A stretch of DNA of 64,000 bases from Ruminococcaceae bacterium HV4-5-B5C (GTDB taxonomy: Bacteria; Bacillota; Clostridia; Oscillospirales; Acutalibacteraceae): contig FXYJ02000007.1 of NCBI GenBank assembly GCA_900184925.1, positions 1 to 64,000 on the forward strand, in the 5' to 3' direction. Position numbers and translations under genes: made by a program. Positions 38,440 to 47,191 of this stretch are shown here, piece after piece (within the stretch, counting starts at the first letter, position 1; every line of letters starts with the position of its first letter). The notes beneath the pieces are model-generated. The model saw only the letters and a list, made by a program, of their open reading frames with translations. It did no database searches and was not told the origin of the DNA.

Positions 38440-38467
38440 CCCGGTTGAATAAAACCTGCGAAAAGGC

Positions 38468-39220
38468 TCAGCGGTCGGTATCTTTCTCTCTTACATACAT
38501 CACGCTGACATGTCCGTCTTTCCCACAGACCGCGCGGATATCGAAAATCTTCAGCGACTTGATAAACGGGGTAAGCTTGCGGAATCCGTAGTTTCTTACA
38601 TCGAAATCAGGGTAGCGCTTCGTCAGGATATTCCCCACGTCGCCGAGGGTTGCCCAGCCGTCGTCGTCCGACGTCTCCTGCACGATGGTAAGCACCGTGT
38701 TGCGGACGGCATCGAGCGAAGTGTGGTCAAGGCCCGAAATATTCTGCGCGGGTGGGGTGGCCCGGCTAACCGGCGGCATCGCATCCTGCGCAAGGACCTC
38801 AAGATATTTAAACTTATTGCACGCCGCAATGAACGGGTTGGGTGTCTTTTTTTCCCCCATTCCGACTACGATCATCCCGGATTCGCGCAGGCGCGAGGCA
38901 AGCCGGGTAAAATCGCTGTCGCTTGAAACGAGGCAGAACCCGTCGATATTGCCCGAATACAGAATGTCCATCGCATCAATGATCATTGCTGAATCCGATG
39001 CATTTTTCCCCGAGGTGTAACTGTACTGCTGGATCGGTGTGATGGAATTGTCGAGCAGCACATTTTTCCACGACGTCATGATCGATTTCGTCCAATCGCC
39101 GTAAATGCGCTTAATCGTTGCAACGCCGTCGTTTGAAATCTCGTCCATGATGGATTTAATATATTTTTCAGAAACATTTTCCGCGTCGATCAATACGGCA
39201 AAACGTTTTTCATCTGCCAT
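38468..39220 (-). CDS. NYN-domain protein with C-terminal OST-HTH/LOTUS-like domain
   Basis: 250 residues. The N-terminal NYN (PIN-like) nuclease fold shows its acidic residues in AVLIDAENVS (about 9-18), KNASDSAMIIDAMD and LVSSDSDFTRLA. After a linker, residues 170-250 form an OST-HTH/LOTUS-like domain (DGWATLGDVGNILTKRYPDF, YGFRKLTPFIKS). Such pairings are thought to bind and process RNA; the target here is unknown. It follows the EpsC-like gene by 13 nt and is probably its operon partner by transcription only. Confidence 0.87.
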   Translation of the reverse strand: MADEKRFAVLIDAENVSEKYIKSIMDEISNDGVATIKRIYGDWTKSIMTSWKNVLLDNSITPIQQYSYTSGKNASDSAMIIDAMDILYSGNIDGFCLVSSDSDFTRLASRLRESGMIVVGMGEKKTPNPFIAACNKFKYLEVLAQDAMPPVSRATPPAQNISGLDHTSLDAVRNTVLTIVQETSDDDGWATLGDVGNILTKRYPDFDVRNYGFRKLTPFIKSLKIFDIRAVCGKDGHVSVMYVREKDTDR

Positions 39221-39233
39221 GTAATTTCTCCTT

Positions 39234-41168
39234 TCAGCCTTCCTGAATCAGCAGATCTGTTTTTTCGGCATGCCCGGTATAAGTGGGAACCAGACGGTGG
39301 ACGATGTCCACCATTTTTGCATTATCCACACCCGCCACAGAACGAAGGGACTCAATATCGTCGATAAACGTCTCCTCATTAAACGGAATCGGATTGCCGA
39401 TGTAAATCAATTCGTGTGAAGTCTTCCTGCAGCCGCCCTCGCTGTCAAGAAGCATTTCTTCATACAGCTTTTCGCCGGGGCGCAGCCCGGTAAATTTAAT
39501 TTTGATGTCCACATCCGGTTCATACCCGGAAAGACGGATCAGGTTGCGGGCAAGGTCAACAATTTTGACCGGCTCACCCATGTCGAGGACGAAAATTTCA
39601 CCGCCATTGGCCATTCCGCCGGCCTGAATCACAAGACGAGCGGCTTCGGGTATAGTCATGAAATAGCGCACGATATTGGGATCCGTCACGGTAACGGGCC
39701 CTCCGTTCGCAATCTGCCTCTTGAAAATCGGAATGACGCTGCCGCTGCTGCCGAGAACATTTCCAAAGCGGACCGCGACAAAACCGGTTTTGCTGTGTCG
39801 GCTGTAATACTGGATAATGAGTTCACAGATGCGCTTGGTCGCGCCCATAATGCTCGTGGGGTTGACCGCTTTGTCGGTGGAGATAAGCACCATGCGCTTC
39901 ACATGGAACTCGTCGCATACCTGCGCAACGTTCAGTGTGCCGAAAACATTGTTTTTCACTGCCTCGCCCGGGCTCAGTTCCATTAGCGGCACATGTTTGT
40001 GCGCCGCTGCGTGAAACACGACGTCCGGCCGATAACAGTCGAACACATGCTGCAGACGCGCCCTGTCTCGAACCGAACCGATGACGACCTCCATGTCGAG
40101 CCACGGAAAGCGGTGCTTCATTTCGTTCAGCAGCAGATAGGCGTTGTTTTCGTAAATCTCAAAGACAAGCAGCTTCTTCGGGTGGAAGCAGGCGATCTGA
40201 CGGCAGAGCTCGCTTCCGATGGTACCGCCGCCTCCCGTGACAAGAATGGTTTTGTCGGCAAGATACCCGCTGATTTCCTTTGTGTTGAGTTTAATCTCGT
40301 CGCGCCCGAGAAGGTCGAGAATATCGACATCGCGCACCTTAATCGGGTCTGCGCTTCCCTCGATCAGTTCGTAGAGTGCCGGTACCGTTTTCAGCTTGCA
40401 GCCGGTTCCGGAACAGAGCTTAATGAGTTCACGCTTGTCCGACTGTTTCGCGGTGGGCACTGCGAGAATAATCTCATTGATATGATAATGGGCAACCATG
40501 CGGGCAATGTTCTCGCGTCCGCCAACCACCTTGACCCCGTGGATGCGGGTTCCCTTCTTTTGCCGGTCGTCGTCAATGGCAATGATCGGAACACCGGTGT
40601 ACTGCGGCGCATTTTTCATTTCCTTGATAATCATCGAGCCCATTTCTCCGGCGCCGACGATCATCACACGCAGAGAACCTTCTTTCTCGATGCGGCCGGA
40701 ATTCCGCACCTTCCGGCGGTGGGCAACGCGAACCAGAAAGCGCGAACCGCCAATCAGGAACATGGTAAGAAGCCAGCCCATCGCATAAACGAGAAGCGGG
40801 AAATGAGTCAGGGAATGTTGGAACGAATCCTTGAAAAAAGACGGAAAAACGCGATATCCCAAAAAGGTAACGGCTGCGCAGGCCGTTGTTGTCGCAAAGA
40901 CGATCTGAAACATCTCTCCGACGCTTGCAAATTCCCACATCGTGCTGTAGAACCGGGACAGAGCAAAAACGGCGAGACAGACGAGAACTATCCACGGAAT
41001 GGCTATCCGATAAGAATCGACGTAATAAAGCGGAATTTTATGATCCGGGCGATCCGGGTCAAATAAAAAGCGAAGAACAAAAGCAATCCAATAGCTGAAT
41101 GAAACACAGACCGAATCAATGGCAAGCTGCGGCACCAGCTGCAGAATCTTGTTTTTTCTGCCAAACAT
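39234..41168 (-). CDS. Membrane nucleoside-diphosphate-sugar dehydratase/epimerase (CapD/EpsC/PglF-like)
   Basis: 644 residues from the ATG at 41168 (GGAG 7 nt upstream). Four membrane segments occupy about 1-150. A first Rossmann domain (VIVGAGEMGSMIIKE) is followed by the catalytic SDR domain (LVTGGGGTIGSELCRQ, then VFHAAAHKHVPLME). The usual YxxxK is MGATK in the STDKAVNPTSIMGATKR block, as in the CapD/FlaA1 dehydratase subgroup that uses Met in place of Tyr. It should act on UDP-sugars in surface polysaccharide or glycan synthesis; no glycosyltransferase genes are nearby. Confidence 0.88.
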   Translation of the reverse strand: MFGRKNKILQLVPQLAIDSVCVSFSYWIAFVLRFLFDPDRPDHKIPLYYVDSYRIAIPWIVLVCLAVFALSRFYSTMWEFASVGEMFQIVFATTTACAAVTFLGYRVFPSFFKDSFQHSLTHFPLLVYAMGWLLTMFLIGGSRFLVRVAHRRKVRNSGRIEKEGSLRVMIVGAGEMGSMIIKEMKNAPQYTGVPIIAIDDDRQKKGTRIHGVKVVGGRENIARMVAHYHINEIILAVPTAKQSDKRELIKLCSGTGCKLKTVPALYELIEGSADPIKVRDVDILDLLGRDEIKLNTKEISGYLADKTILVTGGGGTIGSELCRQIACFHPKKLLVFEIYENNAYLLLNEMKHRFPWLDMEVVIGSVRDRARLQHVFDCYRPDVVFHAAAHKHVPLMELSPGEAVKNNVFGTLNVAQVCDEFHVKRMVLISTDKAVNPTSIMGATKRICELIIQYYSRHSKTGFVAVRFGNVLGSSGSVIPIFKRQIANGGPVTVTDPNIVRYFMTIPEAARLVIQAGGMANGGEIFVLDMGEPVKIVDLARNLIRLSGYEPDVDIKIKFTGLRPGEKLYEEMLLDSEGGCRKTSHELIYIGNPIPFNEETFIDDIESLRSVAGVDNAKMVDIVHRLVPTYTGHAEKTDLLIQEG

Positions 41169-41204
41169 ACAATTACTCCAATTCGCGACAATATCAACTC
41201 GCCC

Positions 41205-41210
41205 AGTATA
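41205..41210 (-). promoter_or_regulatory. Extended -10 promoter of the EpsC-like gene
   Basis: TGC-TATACT on the minus strand, 36 nt before the ATG, gives an extended -10; the -35 position (TTTATT) is poor. Confidence 0.5.
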
Positions 41211-41362
41211 GCACAGTTCGACAGTAAAATAAATACCTTTCCCCGAATCCGGCCCCCGGTTAAGTGCTTCCTCCCTTTCCGGCGTACCGGCTCTCCGCAT
41301 GGAAAATTGGAAACTTTCCCTTCTCTTATTCTGTGAAGATTCTCCTCGGCCCAAGCATAACG

Positions 41363-41419
41363 GGCACAATTTTCCGCAAACTTCTCAATTTTCCGGAAAT
41401 CCTCTGTAAAAATTGTGCC
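41363..41419. repeat. Inverted repeat, 11-bp perfect arms
   Basis: GGCACAATTTT at 41363-41373 and its exact complement AAAATTGTGCC at 41409-41419, 35 nt apart. A shorter tttccg/cggaaa pairing lies inside. It is between a terminator and a promoter; role unknown. Confidence 0.6.
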
Positions 41420-41436
41420 AGTGCGGGGCGGAATTG

Positions 41437-41467
41437 AGGAAAAAGGCCCAGCTTCCCGCCAGACCTT
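41437..41467 (-). terminator. Terminator after the TSCPD gene
   Basis: A G-U-rich stem aggtctggc/gctgggcct with a 5-nt loop is followed by TTTTTCC on the minus strand, 43 nt past the stop. Confidence 0.6.
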
Positions 41468-41509
41468 TTTGAAACAGCAATTTTCTTTTCTTACTGAGAA
41501 ATTCGTTTT

Positions 41510-41767
41510 TTACTGCTGTGCTGCCTGCTTCGCTTCGATAATCGCTTCCGCGAGCTGATCCGGGCAGGAGGTCGGTTTGAAACCGCAGCGGATCCCTTTG
41601 CAGCGCTCGACCACTTCTTCTGTTTTCATACCCCGGACAAGGCTTGCAATTCCTTTCGTATTTCCGTTGCATCCTCCGATGAATTTCACGGAGCGAACGG
41701 TGTCGCCGTCCAGATCGACAATAATTTCATTGGAGCAGGTTCCCTTTGTGTGATAATGATATTCCAT
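41510..41767 (-). CDS. TIGR03905-type TSCPD domain protein
   Basis: An 85-residue protein with four conserved cysteines: KGTCSNE (residue 10), GGCNGN (33), RCKGIRCGF (61) and TSCPD (68). The TSCPD motif is shared with the zinc-finger tail of class II (B12-dependent) ribonucleotide reductases, but here it stands alone. Function is unknown; a metal-binding role is likely. It lies 20 nt after the PHP gene. Confidence 0.85.
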   Translation of the reverse strand: MEYHYHTKGTCSNEIIVDLDGDTVRSVKFIGGCNGNTKGIASLVRGMKTEEVVERCKGIRCGFKPTSCPDQLAEAIIEAKQAAQQ

Positions 41768-41787
41768 CGTAGAAATCTCCCATCGTG

Positions 41788-42636
41788 TTATGATTCGTTC
41801 CCTGTTTTTCCTCCTGCTTTGGCACAGAGCAGTTCGAGCTGCCTGTCCGGCGTCGTGCAGGTGCCGACCGGCCGGGGAATTTTAGTATACATGCCGTGAA
41901 AATCCGTTCCGCCCGTCATGAGAAGCCCGTGCTCCCGGGCGACCTGCAGAAAAACCGACTCGTCGCCCTCCCGGTTCCGCGGGTGCCAGACCTCCACGCC
42001 GTCAATCAGTCCGGAAGCGGCAAGGCTCCCGAGAAGTGTGTAGCTGTCATATTCCCCGGGATGTGCGAGCACCGCGAGGCCACCCGCCCGGTGAATCCGT
42101 TCAATCACGTCATGAACCTCGGGATACTCCACTCTGACATAAGCCTTCCCGCCTTTCGGGGAAAAAAGCTCATGAAACACGGTTCCGAAAATCTCATTCG
42201 CATATCCTGCGTCAATCAACGCATGCATGATATGCTGCTTATACAGCGACACGCTCCCCTGAGCGCGCCTGAGCACCATATCGGCGGAAAGCGGGTAAAG
42301 GGCAAGCACCTTTTCGAGCATAGCCTCCCCCGCCCTTCGGCGCGCCTCACAGGTCGTCCGACAAAGATCCTCCAGACTGCCCGGGTTTTCACAGGCGTAA
42401 CAAAGCACATGTGCCTTGCGGCCTGTGGCGGCGTCCACGGAAGAAATTTCGGCGCCCGCAATCACGCGGATCCCATATTTCTCACCGGAGCGAACCGCCT
42501 CGTTCACACCGGCAAACGTATCGTGGTCGGTCACTGCCACCGCGGAAAGACCTCGGAGCTTCGCCATCCGGACAACTTCGTCCGCCGTGTCGGAACCGTC
42601 CGACGCGCGGGTGTGGCAATGCAGATCAGCAGACAA
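41788..42636 (-). CDS. PHP-domain phosphoesterase (RNase AM/TrpH-like)
   Basis: 282 residues with the PHP metal-site motifs DLHCHTRASDGS (4-15), VTDHDTF (35-41), AGAEISS (61-67), VLAHPGEY and TGGTDFHG. Members hydrolyse 3',5'-nucleoside bisphosphates or trim RNA 5' ends. Start is TTG with GGGAGGG 8 nt upstream. It is 33 nt downstream of an ABC-2 permease gene and is probably cotranscribed; functional linkage is not evident. Confidence 0.88.
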   Translation of the reverse strand: MSADLHCHTRASDGSDTADEVVRMAKLRGLSAVAVTDHDTFAGVNEAVRSGEKYGIRVIAGAEISSVDAATGRKAHVLCYACENPGSLEDLCRTTCEARRRAGEAMLEKVLALYPLSADMVLRRAQGSVSLYKQHIMHALIDAGYANEIFGTVFHELFSPKGGKAYVRVEYPEVHDVIERIHRAGGLAVLAHPGEYDSYTLLGSLAASGLIDGVEVWHPRNREGDESVFLQVAREHGLLMTGGTDFHGMYTKIPRPVGTCTTPDRQLELLCAKAGGKTGNES

Positions 42637-42669
42637 TCGGCACCCTCCCAGTTTAAAAATCGCGGCCCG

Positions 42670-43467
42670 TTACCGCAGAAGCTTCTCCGTCTGGAACGAA
42701 CGCGCGGTTACAAACCAGAGGATGACGTCCACAACGATGATTCCAACGGAAATCATCAGGAGAATCGGCGCGTTGAGAGAAAAAACACCCGCAAACTGGC
42801 CGATGAAAAGCAGAATCAGCGGTACGATGATGTAACCGGACGTCTGAATGGCCTCAATATAACTTTTGCTTTTTGCCGAAACGAGAACCATGAAAACTAC
42901 ACCGAAAACCGTTACGGCCGGTGCAAACAGAAAAACACAGACAAGCCAGCTCCAGTTCAGGAAAAACGGCATTCCGAGCACGATGTCTCCGACCGAGATC
43001 ACAATGGCAAATGAAACGAATGAAATAGCCGTGACGATTGCCGAAAGCATAACGCAGCCAAGCACCTTCGCATGAAATATTTTCTGCAGCGTCATCGGGG
43101 TAAGTGCCAGCGTTTCAAGCGTGCCGCGCTCTTTTTCCCCCACGAAGCTGCTGGCCGCGGCAACAGTGGACGTCATGAGCGGAATCATGAGAAAGAACAT
43201 GGGGAACAGCGTATTCGTCATGACGTAAAACGTTCCCTGCTGGATGCTGAAATGCCGCACTTCCTGGGGCAGCATCTTCATAATCTGGTCAACGCCGTTC
43301 ACCTGGCTGGGCGGTACGTTGCAGGTAATAACCAGAAACACAATCGGTATGATAACGACCATGAGCAGAGGAACCACCAGAAGTGTGCTGCGAGCCATGT
43401 TGGAATCCCATACCTCATGGAAGTCTTTTCTAATGACGGCCTGTTCTGCCAGAGAAACCGTTTTCAT
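42670..43467 (-). CDS. ABC-2 type transporter permease
   Basis: 265 residues with about six membrane segments; a large loop between segments 1 and 2 (about 55-100) resembles the NatB/ABC-2 exporters. The cytoplasmic coupling segment SSFVGEKERGTLETLALTP is the family signature. The ATG at 43467 overlaps the ATPase stop as ATGA, with GGAGAGG upstream, so subunits are made in a coupled fashion. An upstream frame of 53 codons is open but overlaps the ATPase gene and lacks support. Confidence 0.9.
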   Translation of the reverse strand: MKTVSLAEQAVIRKDFHEVWDSNMARSTLLVVPLLMVVIIPIVFLVITCNVPPSQVNGVDQIMKMLPQEVRHFSIQQGTFYVMTNTLFPMFFLMIPLMTSTVAAASSFVGEKERGTLETLALTPMTLQKIFHAKVLGCVMLSAIVTAISFVSFAIVISVGDIVLGMPFFLNWSWLVCVFLFAPAVTVFGVVFMVLVSAKSKSYIEAIQTSGYIIVPLILLFIGQFAGVFSLNAPILLMISVGIIVVDVILWFVTARSFQTEKLLR

Positions 43468-44387
43468 TGCAAAACCTCTCCGTTTCCGCTCCGGACATAC
43501 TGAAAATAAACGTCTTCCAGCGTCGGCTTCAGAATTTTTGCCTCGTAAATATCGTGTCCGTCCGTTACGAGCTTTTTCAACAGGCGAGGCATGTCCTCCT
43601 CGCGCAAAAGGTCGGTTTTCCACCATCCGCCGCTGTCGCGCTCGAACCCTTCCAGCTGGTCTCTGTCCGGGACGCGCACGGCGGCCTTGATGAAAATTCG
43701 GGCACCCTTCGCAATGGATTCAATGCTTCCGGAAACAAGAAGCTTCCCTTTTTCAATAATGGCATAACGCTCGCAGAGGTCCTGCGCATAACGAAGCTGA
43801 TGTGTGCAGAGAAAAACCGTAACACCCTCATCGCGGGCGAGGGAATCAATCAGGCTGTTGACAGACTTGGCGGATTCCGGGTCGAGCCCGCTTGTCGGCT
43901 CATCGAGGAACAGGATTCTCGGATTGCCCACAAGCGTACGCGCAAGCGACAGCCGCTGCGCCATACCGGTAGAGTACGCGCCCAGCCTTTTGTCGCGCGC
44001 ATCCCAGAGATCCATTCTCTTCAGCAGTTCCTCCGCGCGTTCCTTCGCTTTCGGCATTGCAATGTCGGAAGTCTCGGCGAAGAAAATCAGGTTTTCCATC
44101 CCGGTCATCTGACCGTACATTTTGCTGCTTTCCGTCATCGTGCCACAGATGCGGTGGACTTCAGGAGAGCGAAGTGTCGAAGAAAGGCCCATCACCGAGC
44201 AGGAGCCGCCGTTCGGCTTCAGAAGACCATTGAGCAGTTTGACCGTTGTCGTTTTCCCGGCGCCGTTCGGCCCGAGGAACCCAAACACTTCCCCCTGCCG
44301 GACATCGATGGAAAGGTCACGCAGAGCATAGTTGCTCCCATCATATGTCTTTGACAGCCGGTCGGTTTGAATCGCTAGTTCTTCCAT
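43464..44387 (-). CDS. ABC transporter ATP-binding protein (CcmA/NatA-like)
   Basis: 307 residues. Walker A GPNGAGKTTT (about 41), signature YSTGMAQRLSLARTL and Walker B ILFLDEPTSGLD are intact, so it should be an active ATPase. The long C-terminal region after about 215 is typical of ABC-2 exporters. ATG at 44387 with GAGGTGG upstream. It pairs with the following permease; substrate unknown. Confidence 0.9.
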   Translation of the reverse strand: MEELAIQTDRLSKTYDGSNYALRDLSIDVRQGEVFGFLGPNGAGKTTTVKLLNGLLKPNGGSCSVMGLSSTLRSPEVHRICGTMTESSKMYGQMTGMENLIFFAETSDIAMPKAKERAEELLKRMDLWDARDKRLGAYSTGMAQRLSLARTLVGNPRILFLDEPTSGLDPESAKSVNSLIDSLARDEGVTVFLCTHQLRYAQDLCERYAIIEKGKLLVSGSIESIAKGARIFIKAAVRVPDRDQLEGFERDSGGWWKTDLLREEDMPRLLKKLVTDGHDIYEAKILKPTLEDVYFQYVRSGNGEVLQ

Positions 44388-44465
44388 GCCAACCACCTCG
44401 AGCAACATGATATCACAATTTACCGACGGAATCCACAATTTTCTTCCCGCAACGCCATGGGAACA

Positions 44466-44497
44466 CAAAAAAAGGCGAAAAGCTCTCGCTTTCCGCC
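44466..44497 (-). terminator. Terminator of the GntR-ABC operon
   Basis: A ggcggaaagc/gcttttcgcc stem followed by TTTTTTTGTG on the minus strand, 16 nt past the stop of the last permease. Confidence 0.8.
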
Positions 44498-44513
44498 CTG
44501 CCGCACAGCGGCA

Positions 44514-45332
44514 TCATTCCAGATTCAGCTTTCTGCTCAGAAGCCAGTTGGTGAAGAAATAAAACGCCACACCGAACACGGCCTCATAAAGGATGGAGAG
44601 CCCGAGAGAAGCGGATACGGTCTGAAATTTTCCCGTAAGATCAAGGCCGCTCCAATACCAGCCGAACCACTGGGTAAACTGGGCGTTCTGCCCTGCCGTA
44701 AAAAGGAGGGAAGAAATGATTTCCTCAACGACCATAAACCCGATAAACGTACCGAAAGCGGCGAGCAGCTTGTGCTTGCTGCTGAAGTTTCCGACCGATA
44801 CGGAGGCATAGATCTGCACAATAAAGGTCAGAGAACCCACGAGCATCGCTACGATTGCCTCAAGAAAGATGGCAGTGCCCCAGCCCCCGTACTCGGTAAA
44901 GAACTGCCCTAAATCACTCCAGAATTTCGACATCTGTTCCCACGTAACGTCGTTGGAAGCAAGGATCAGCACGGAGCCGACGGCAATAATCAGGCTTACA
45001 ACCGTCCACAGCAGAGAAACGATCATCTTGCTGTCAATCTGGCTGTGCACCTTAACGGGAAGGGTAAAGGAAAGGTAGCCCTCATCACCCAGAAGATTCT
45101 TATTGAAACGCTGGATCGTAACGATCAGAGTCATTACAAATGTGGCGGCAATCAGGAGGCAGTAAATAATCATCGTAATGATAAACGGAACGCTTGCCAT
45201 GCCGTTCGCATGCTGAAGATTGAGAGCCGTGAACGTTCTGATAAGAAGCGCGCAGACAACAATTAACCCGTATAGCGGCAGAAAAATGCGCCGCGTCGCC
45301 CTAATCTCATACTTCAAAAGCTTGCCTAACAT
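44514..45332 (-). CDS. ABC transporter permease, six membrane segments
   Basis: 272 residues with hydrophobic segments near 18-35, 50-72, 105-127, 155-177, 190-212 and 240-262. It starts MLGKLLKYEIRATRRIF, a form common in permeases of YtrA-linked exporters. The start overlaps the ATPase stop by 7 nt. No substrate can be deduced. Confidence 0.85.
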   Translation of the reverse strand: MLGKLLKYEIRATRRIFLPLYGLIVVCALLIRTFTALNLQHANGMASVPFIITMIIYCLLIAATFVMTLIVTIQRFNKNLLGDEGYLSFTLPVKVHSQIDSKMIVSLLWTVVSLIIAVGSVLILASNDVTWEQMSKFWSDLGQFFTEYGGWGTAIFLEAIVAMLVGSLTFIVQIYASVSVGNFSSKHKLLAAFGTFIGFMVVEEIISSLLFTAGQNAQFTQWFGWYWSGLDLTGKFQTVSASLGLSILYEAVFGVAFYFFTNWLLSRKLNLE

Positions 45333-46027
45333 TTGAACACCTCCCGGAACAGGGTGTCGACGCTCTTGTTTTCCTTCTCGCGGATGGCATCGACCGTCGA
45401 AGTCAGCACAATGTTGCCCTTGTTGATGAAGATAACACCATCCAGAATCTTTTCCACGTCAGTAATCAGGTGGGTCGAGATCAGAAGCGTTGCATTTTCA
45501 GTGTAATTACTGATGATCGTGTCCAGAATGTAGTCCCGCGCCGCTGGGTCGACTCCGCCGATCGGCTCATCAAGAACATACAGCTCCGCTTCGCGGCTCA
45601 TGACAAGAATCAGCTGCACCTTTTCCTTTGTGCCCTTCGACATCGTCTTGAGGCGGTCGTTCGGGTTGATATGCAGCCTCTGCAGCATATCGTAGGCCTT
45701 TTCCTTTCTGAAGTTTGCATAGAAGTCACCGAAATAATCGATAAGGTTCTGCACGGACATCCAGTCGTTCAGGTAGGTGCGCTCCGGGAGGTAGGAAACG
45801 ATTTTTTTCGTTTCTACCCCAGGCTTCATCCCCTTGATGGTCACCTCGCCGGATGTCGGGGTGAGCAGGCCGTTGATCAGTTTGATCATCGTCGATTTTC
45901 CGCTGCCGTTCGGGCCGAGCAAACCGACAATCTGGCCCTTCGGGATGGAAAGGTTGACCGAGCTGAGCGCCACGCATCCCGGGAATACCTTCGTCAGATT
46001 CCGGCACTCAACAATGCTGTTCTCCAA
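45326..46027 (-). CDS. ABC transporter ATP-binding protein
   Basis: About 233 residues; Walker A LLGPNGSGKSTM, signature MSKGTKEKVQLILVM (an unusual form of LSGGQ: MSKGT) and Walker B LYVLDEPIGGVD. SD sequence AAGGAGG abuts an in-frame ATG at 46036, whereas the TTG at 46027 lies at normal spacing, so I prefer TTG; the difference is three residues. It overlaps the gntR 3' end by 20-29 nt. It pairs with the following permease. Confidence 0.88.
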   Translation of the reverse strand: MENSIVECRNLTKVFPGCVALSSVNLSIPKGQIVGLLGPNGSGKSTMIKLINGLLTPTSGEVTIKGMKPGVETKKIVSYLPERTYLNDWMSVQNLIDYFGDFYANFRKEKAYDMLQRLHINPNDRLKTMSKGTKEKVQLILVMSREAELYVLDEPIGGVDPAARDYILDTIISNYTENATLLISTHLITDVEKILDGVIFINKGNIVLTSTVDAIREKENKSVDTLFREVFKC

Positions 46028-46397
46028 GTTCTTCATCCTCCTTCAACATATGGTTCAGCAGGCTGTACGTCTGCTGTGTATCGTATCCAAGCTGATTCAT
46101 TTTGCTGAGAAACTCATGAATCACCTCTAACGCAAGGCTGTTTTTAATCTGCATGATCTTCTCCACATCCTCCGTCACATATCGCCCGCTGGTTCTCTGT
46201 GAAAACAGGAGACCTTCGGTTTCAAGCTGAGAAAGCGCCCGCTGCATCGTATTCGGGTTTACGGCAGCCTCCGCCGCCATGTCACGCACAGACGGCAATT
46301 TTCCCCCGGCCGGATAAACCCCTGAAACGATCATCAACTGAATCTGTTCAATCAGCTGTGCATAAATCGGACGGTCCGATTTTAAATCCCACGGCAT
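46008..46397 (-). CDS. GntR-family transcriptional regulator, YtrA subfamily
   Basis: 129 residues. The winged helix (about 10-75) has the family pattern RPIYAQLIEQIQ, LPSVRDMAAEAAVNPNT and LSQLETEGLL. The short C-terminal part of about 50 residues, without a large ligand domain, is characteristic of the YtrA subfamily, which usually represses its own ABC operon. ATG at 46397 with GGAGGTG upstream. It lies in the middle of a five-gene ABC operon; a palindromic operator is found at the promoter (48130-48161). A perfect palindrome gccgcttaagcggc at 46456-46469 lies just upstream. Confidence 0.92.
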   Translation of the reverse strand: MPWDLKSDRPIYAQLIEQIQLMIVSGVYPAGGKLPSVRDMAAEAAVNPNTMQRALSQLETEGLLFSQRTSGRYVTEDVEKIMQIKNSLALEVIHEFLSKMNQLGYDTQQTYSLLNHMLKEDEELGEQHC

Positions 46398-46471
46398 GTC
46401 TTCACCTCCGCTGTTCTGTTGTTCCAATACTCATTCTCTTACCGAGACGGTCGAAGCCGCTTAAGCGGCGT

Positions 46472-47191
46472 TCAGGTAAAATCTTTTTTCCTGAAAAACA
46501 CGATGCCGGCAATGAAAAATACAGCCATTGTAATTACTGATATTACCACAGGCGTCTGCAGTTTGGCAAGCGGACTTTGGCAAATTGTGAGAATCTGGGT
46601 CTTCAGCAGGTAATCGATTCCCTTCGACCAGTGAACCAGTTTCAGAAGATACTCGGTCAGATAAAAAGCGGCGTAATAGAGAAAAATTGCAAGTGTGCTC
46701 TTGTTGAAAAGCTGAATGAAGAACACGGACATCGAAATGGCAGCGATATAAACCGCGCAGGATGCTGCAAGACGGAGGAGAAACTCGCGCACGAGTTCCC
46801 ACTGGAAGGCGGAGTCTTTTGTGAGAAGCAGAGCCGTGCCGCCGAAATAGAAGGCGAGGACGACAACCGTCATGAAAATACCGAGGACGATTGTGGTCAG
46901 CCATTTGGAGACGTAAAGTGTCGTGCGGTTTGTTCCAAACGCAATGGAATTCTTCAGCGTGTGGTCACGGAAATCCTCTGCGTAAACAATCTGGGTGATC
47001 ATGGGAAGAAGGAAAATCGGATAGCTCAGAAGTGCTGCGCCGGTCATCACGGCACCGCTCCAGTTTCCGTATTCGCCGCCGCGCATTGCAAATACCATAA
47101 CAACACAGAGAGCGGAAACACTCAGCATGAGAACATAGAAGTAGGCCCGATGAAATGTTTTATACAGATCTGCGTGAATCATTTTAAGCAT
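46472..47191 (-). CDS. ABC-2 type permease (bacteriocin/lantibiotic exporter-like)
   Basis: 239 residues with about six membrane segments. The region QIVYAEDFRDHTLKNSIAFG resembles permeases of BcrB/NisE-type systems. GGAGGAAGCGAAA precedes the ATG at 47191, and it overlaps the ATPase stop by 8 nt. Confidence 0.85.
   Translation of the reverse strand: MLKMIHADLYKTFHRAYFYVLMLSVSALCVVMVFAMRGGEYGNWSGAVMTGAALLSYPIFLLPMITQIVYAEDFRDHTLKNSIAFGTNRTTLYVSKWLTTIVLGIFMTVVVLAFYFGGTALLLTKDSAFQWELVREFLLRLAASCAVYIAAISMSVFFIQLFNKSTLAIFLYYAAFYLTEYLLKLVHWSKGIDYLLKTQILTICQSPLAKLQTPVVISVITMAVFFIAGIVFFRKKDFT

Larger units (their letters stand above)
41169..41509. other. Intergenic region between EpsC-like and TSCPD genes
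   Basis: A 341-nt gap. It contains the EpsC-like promoter, the TSCPD terminator and an 11-bp inverted repeat; no coding frame with a convincing start is seen. Confidence 0.7.
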
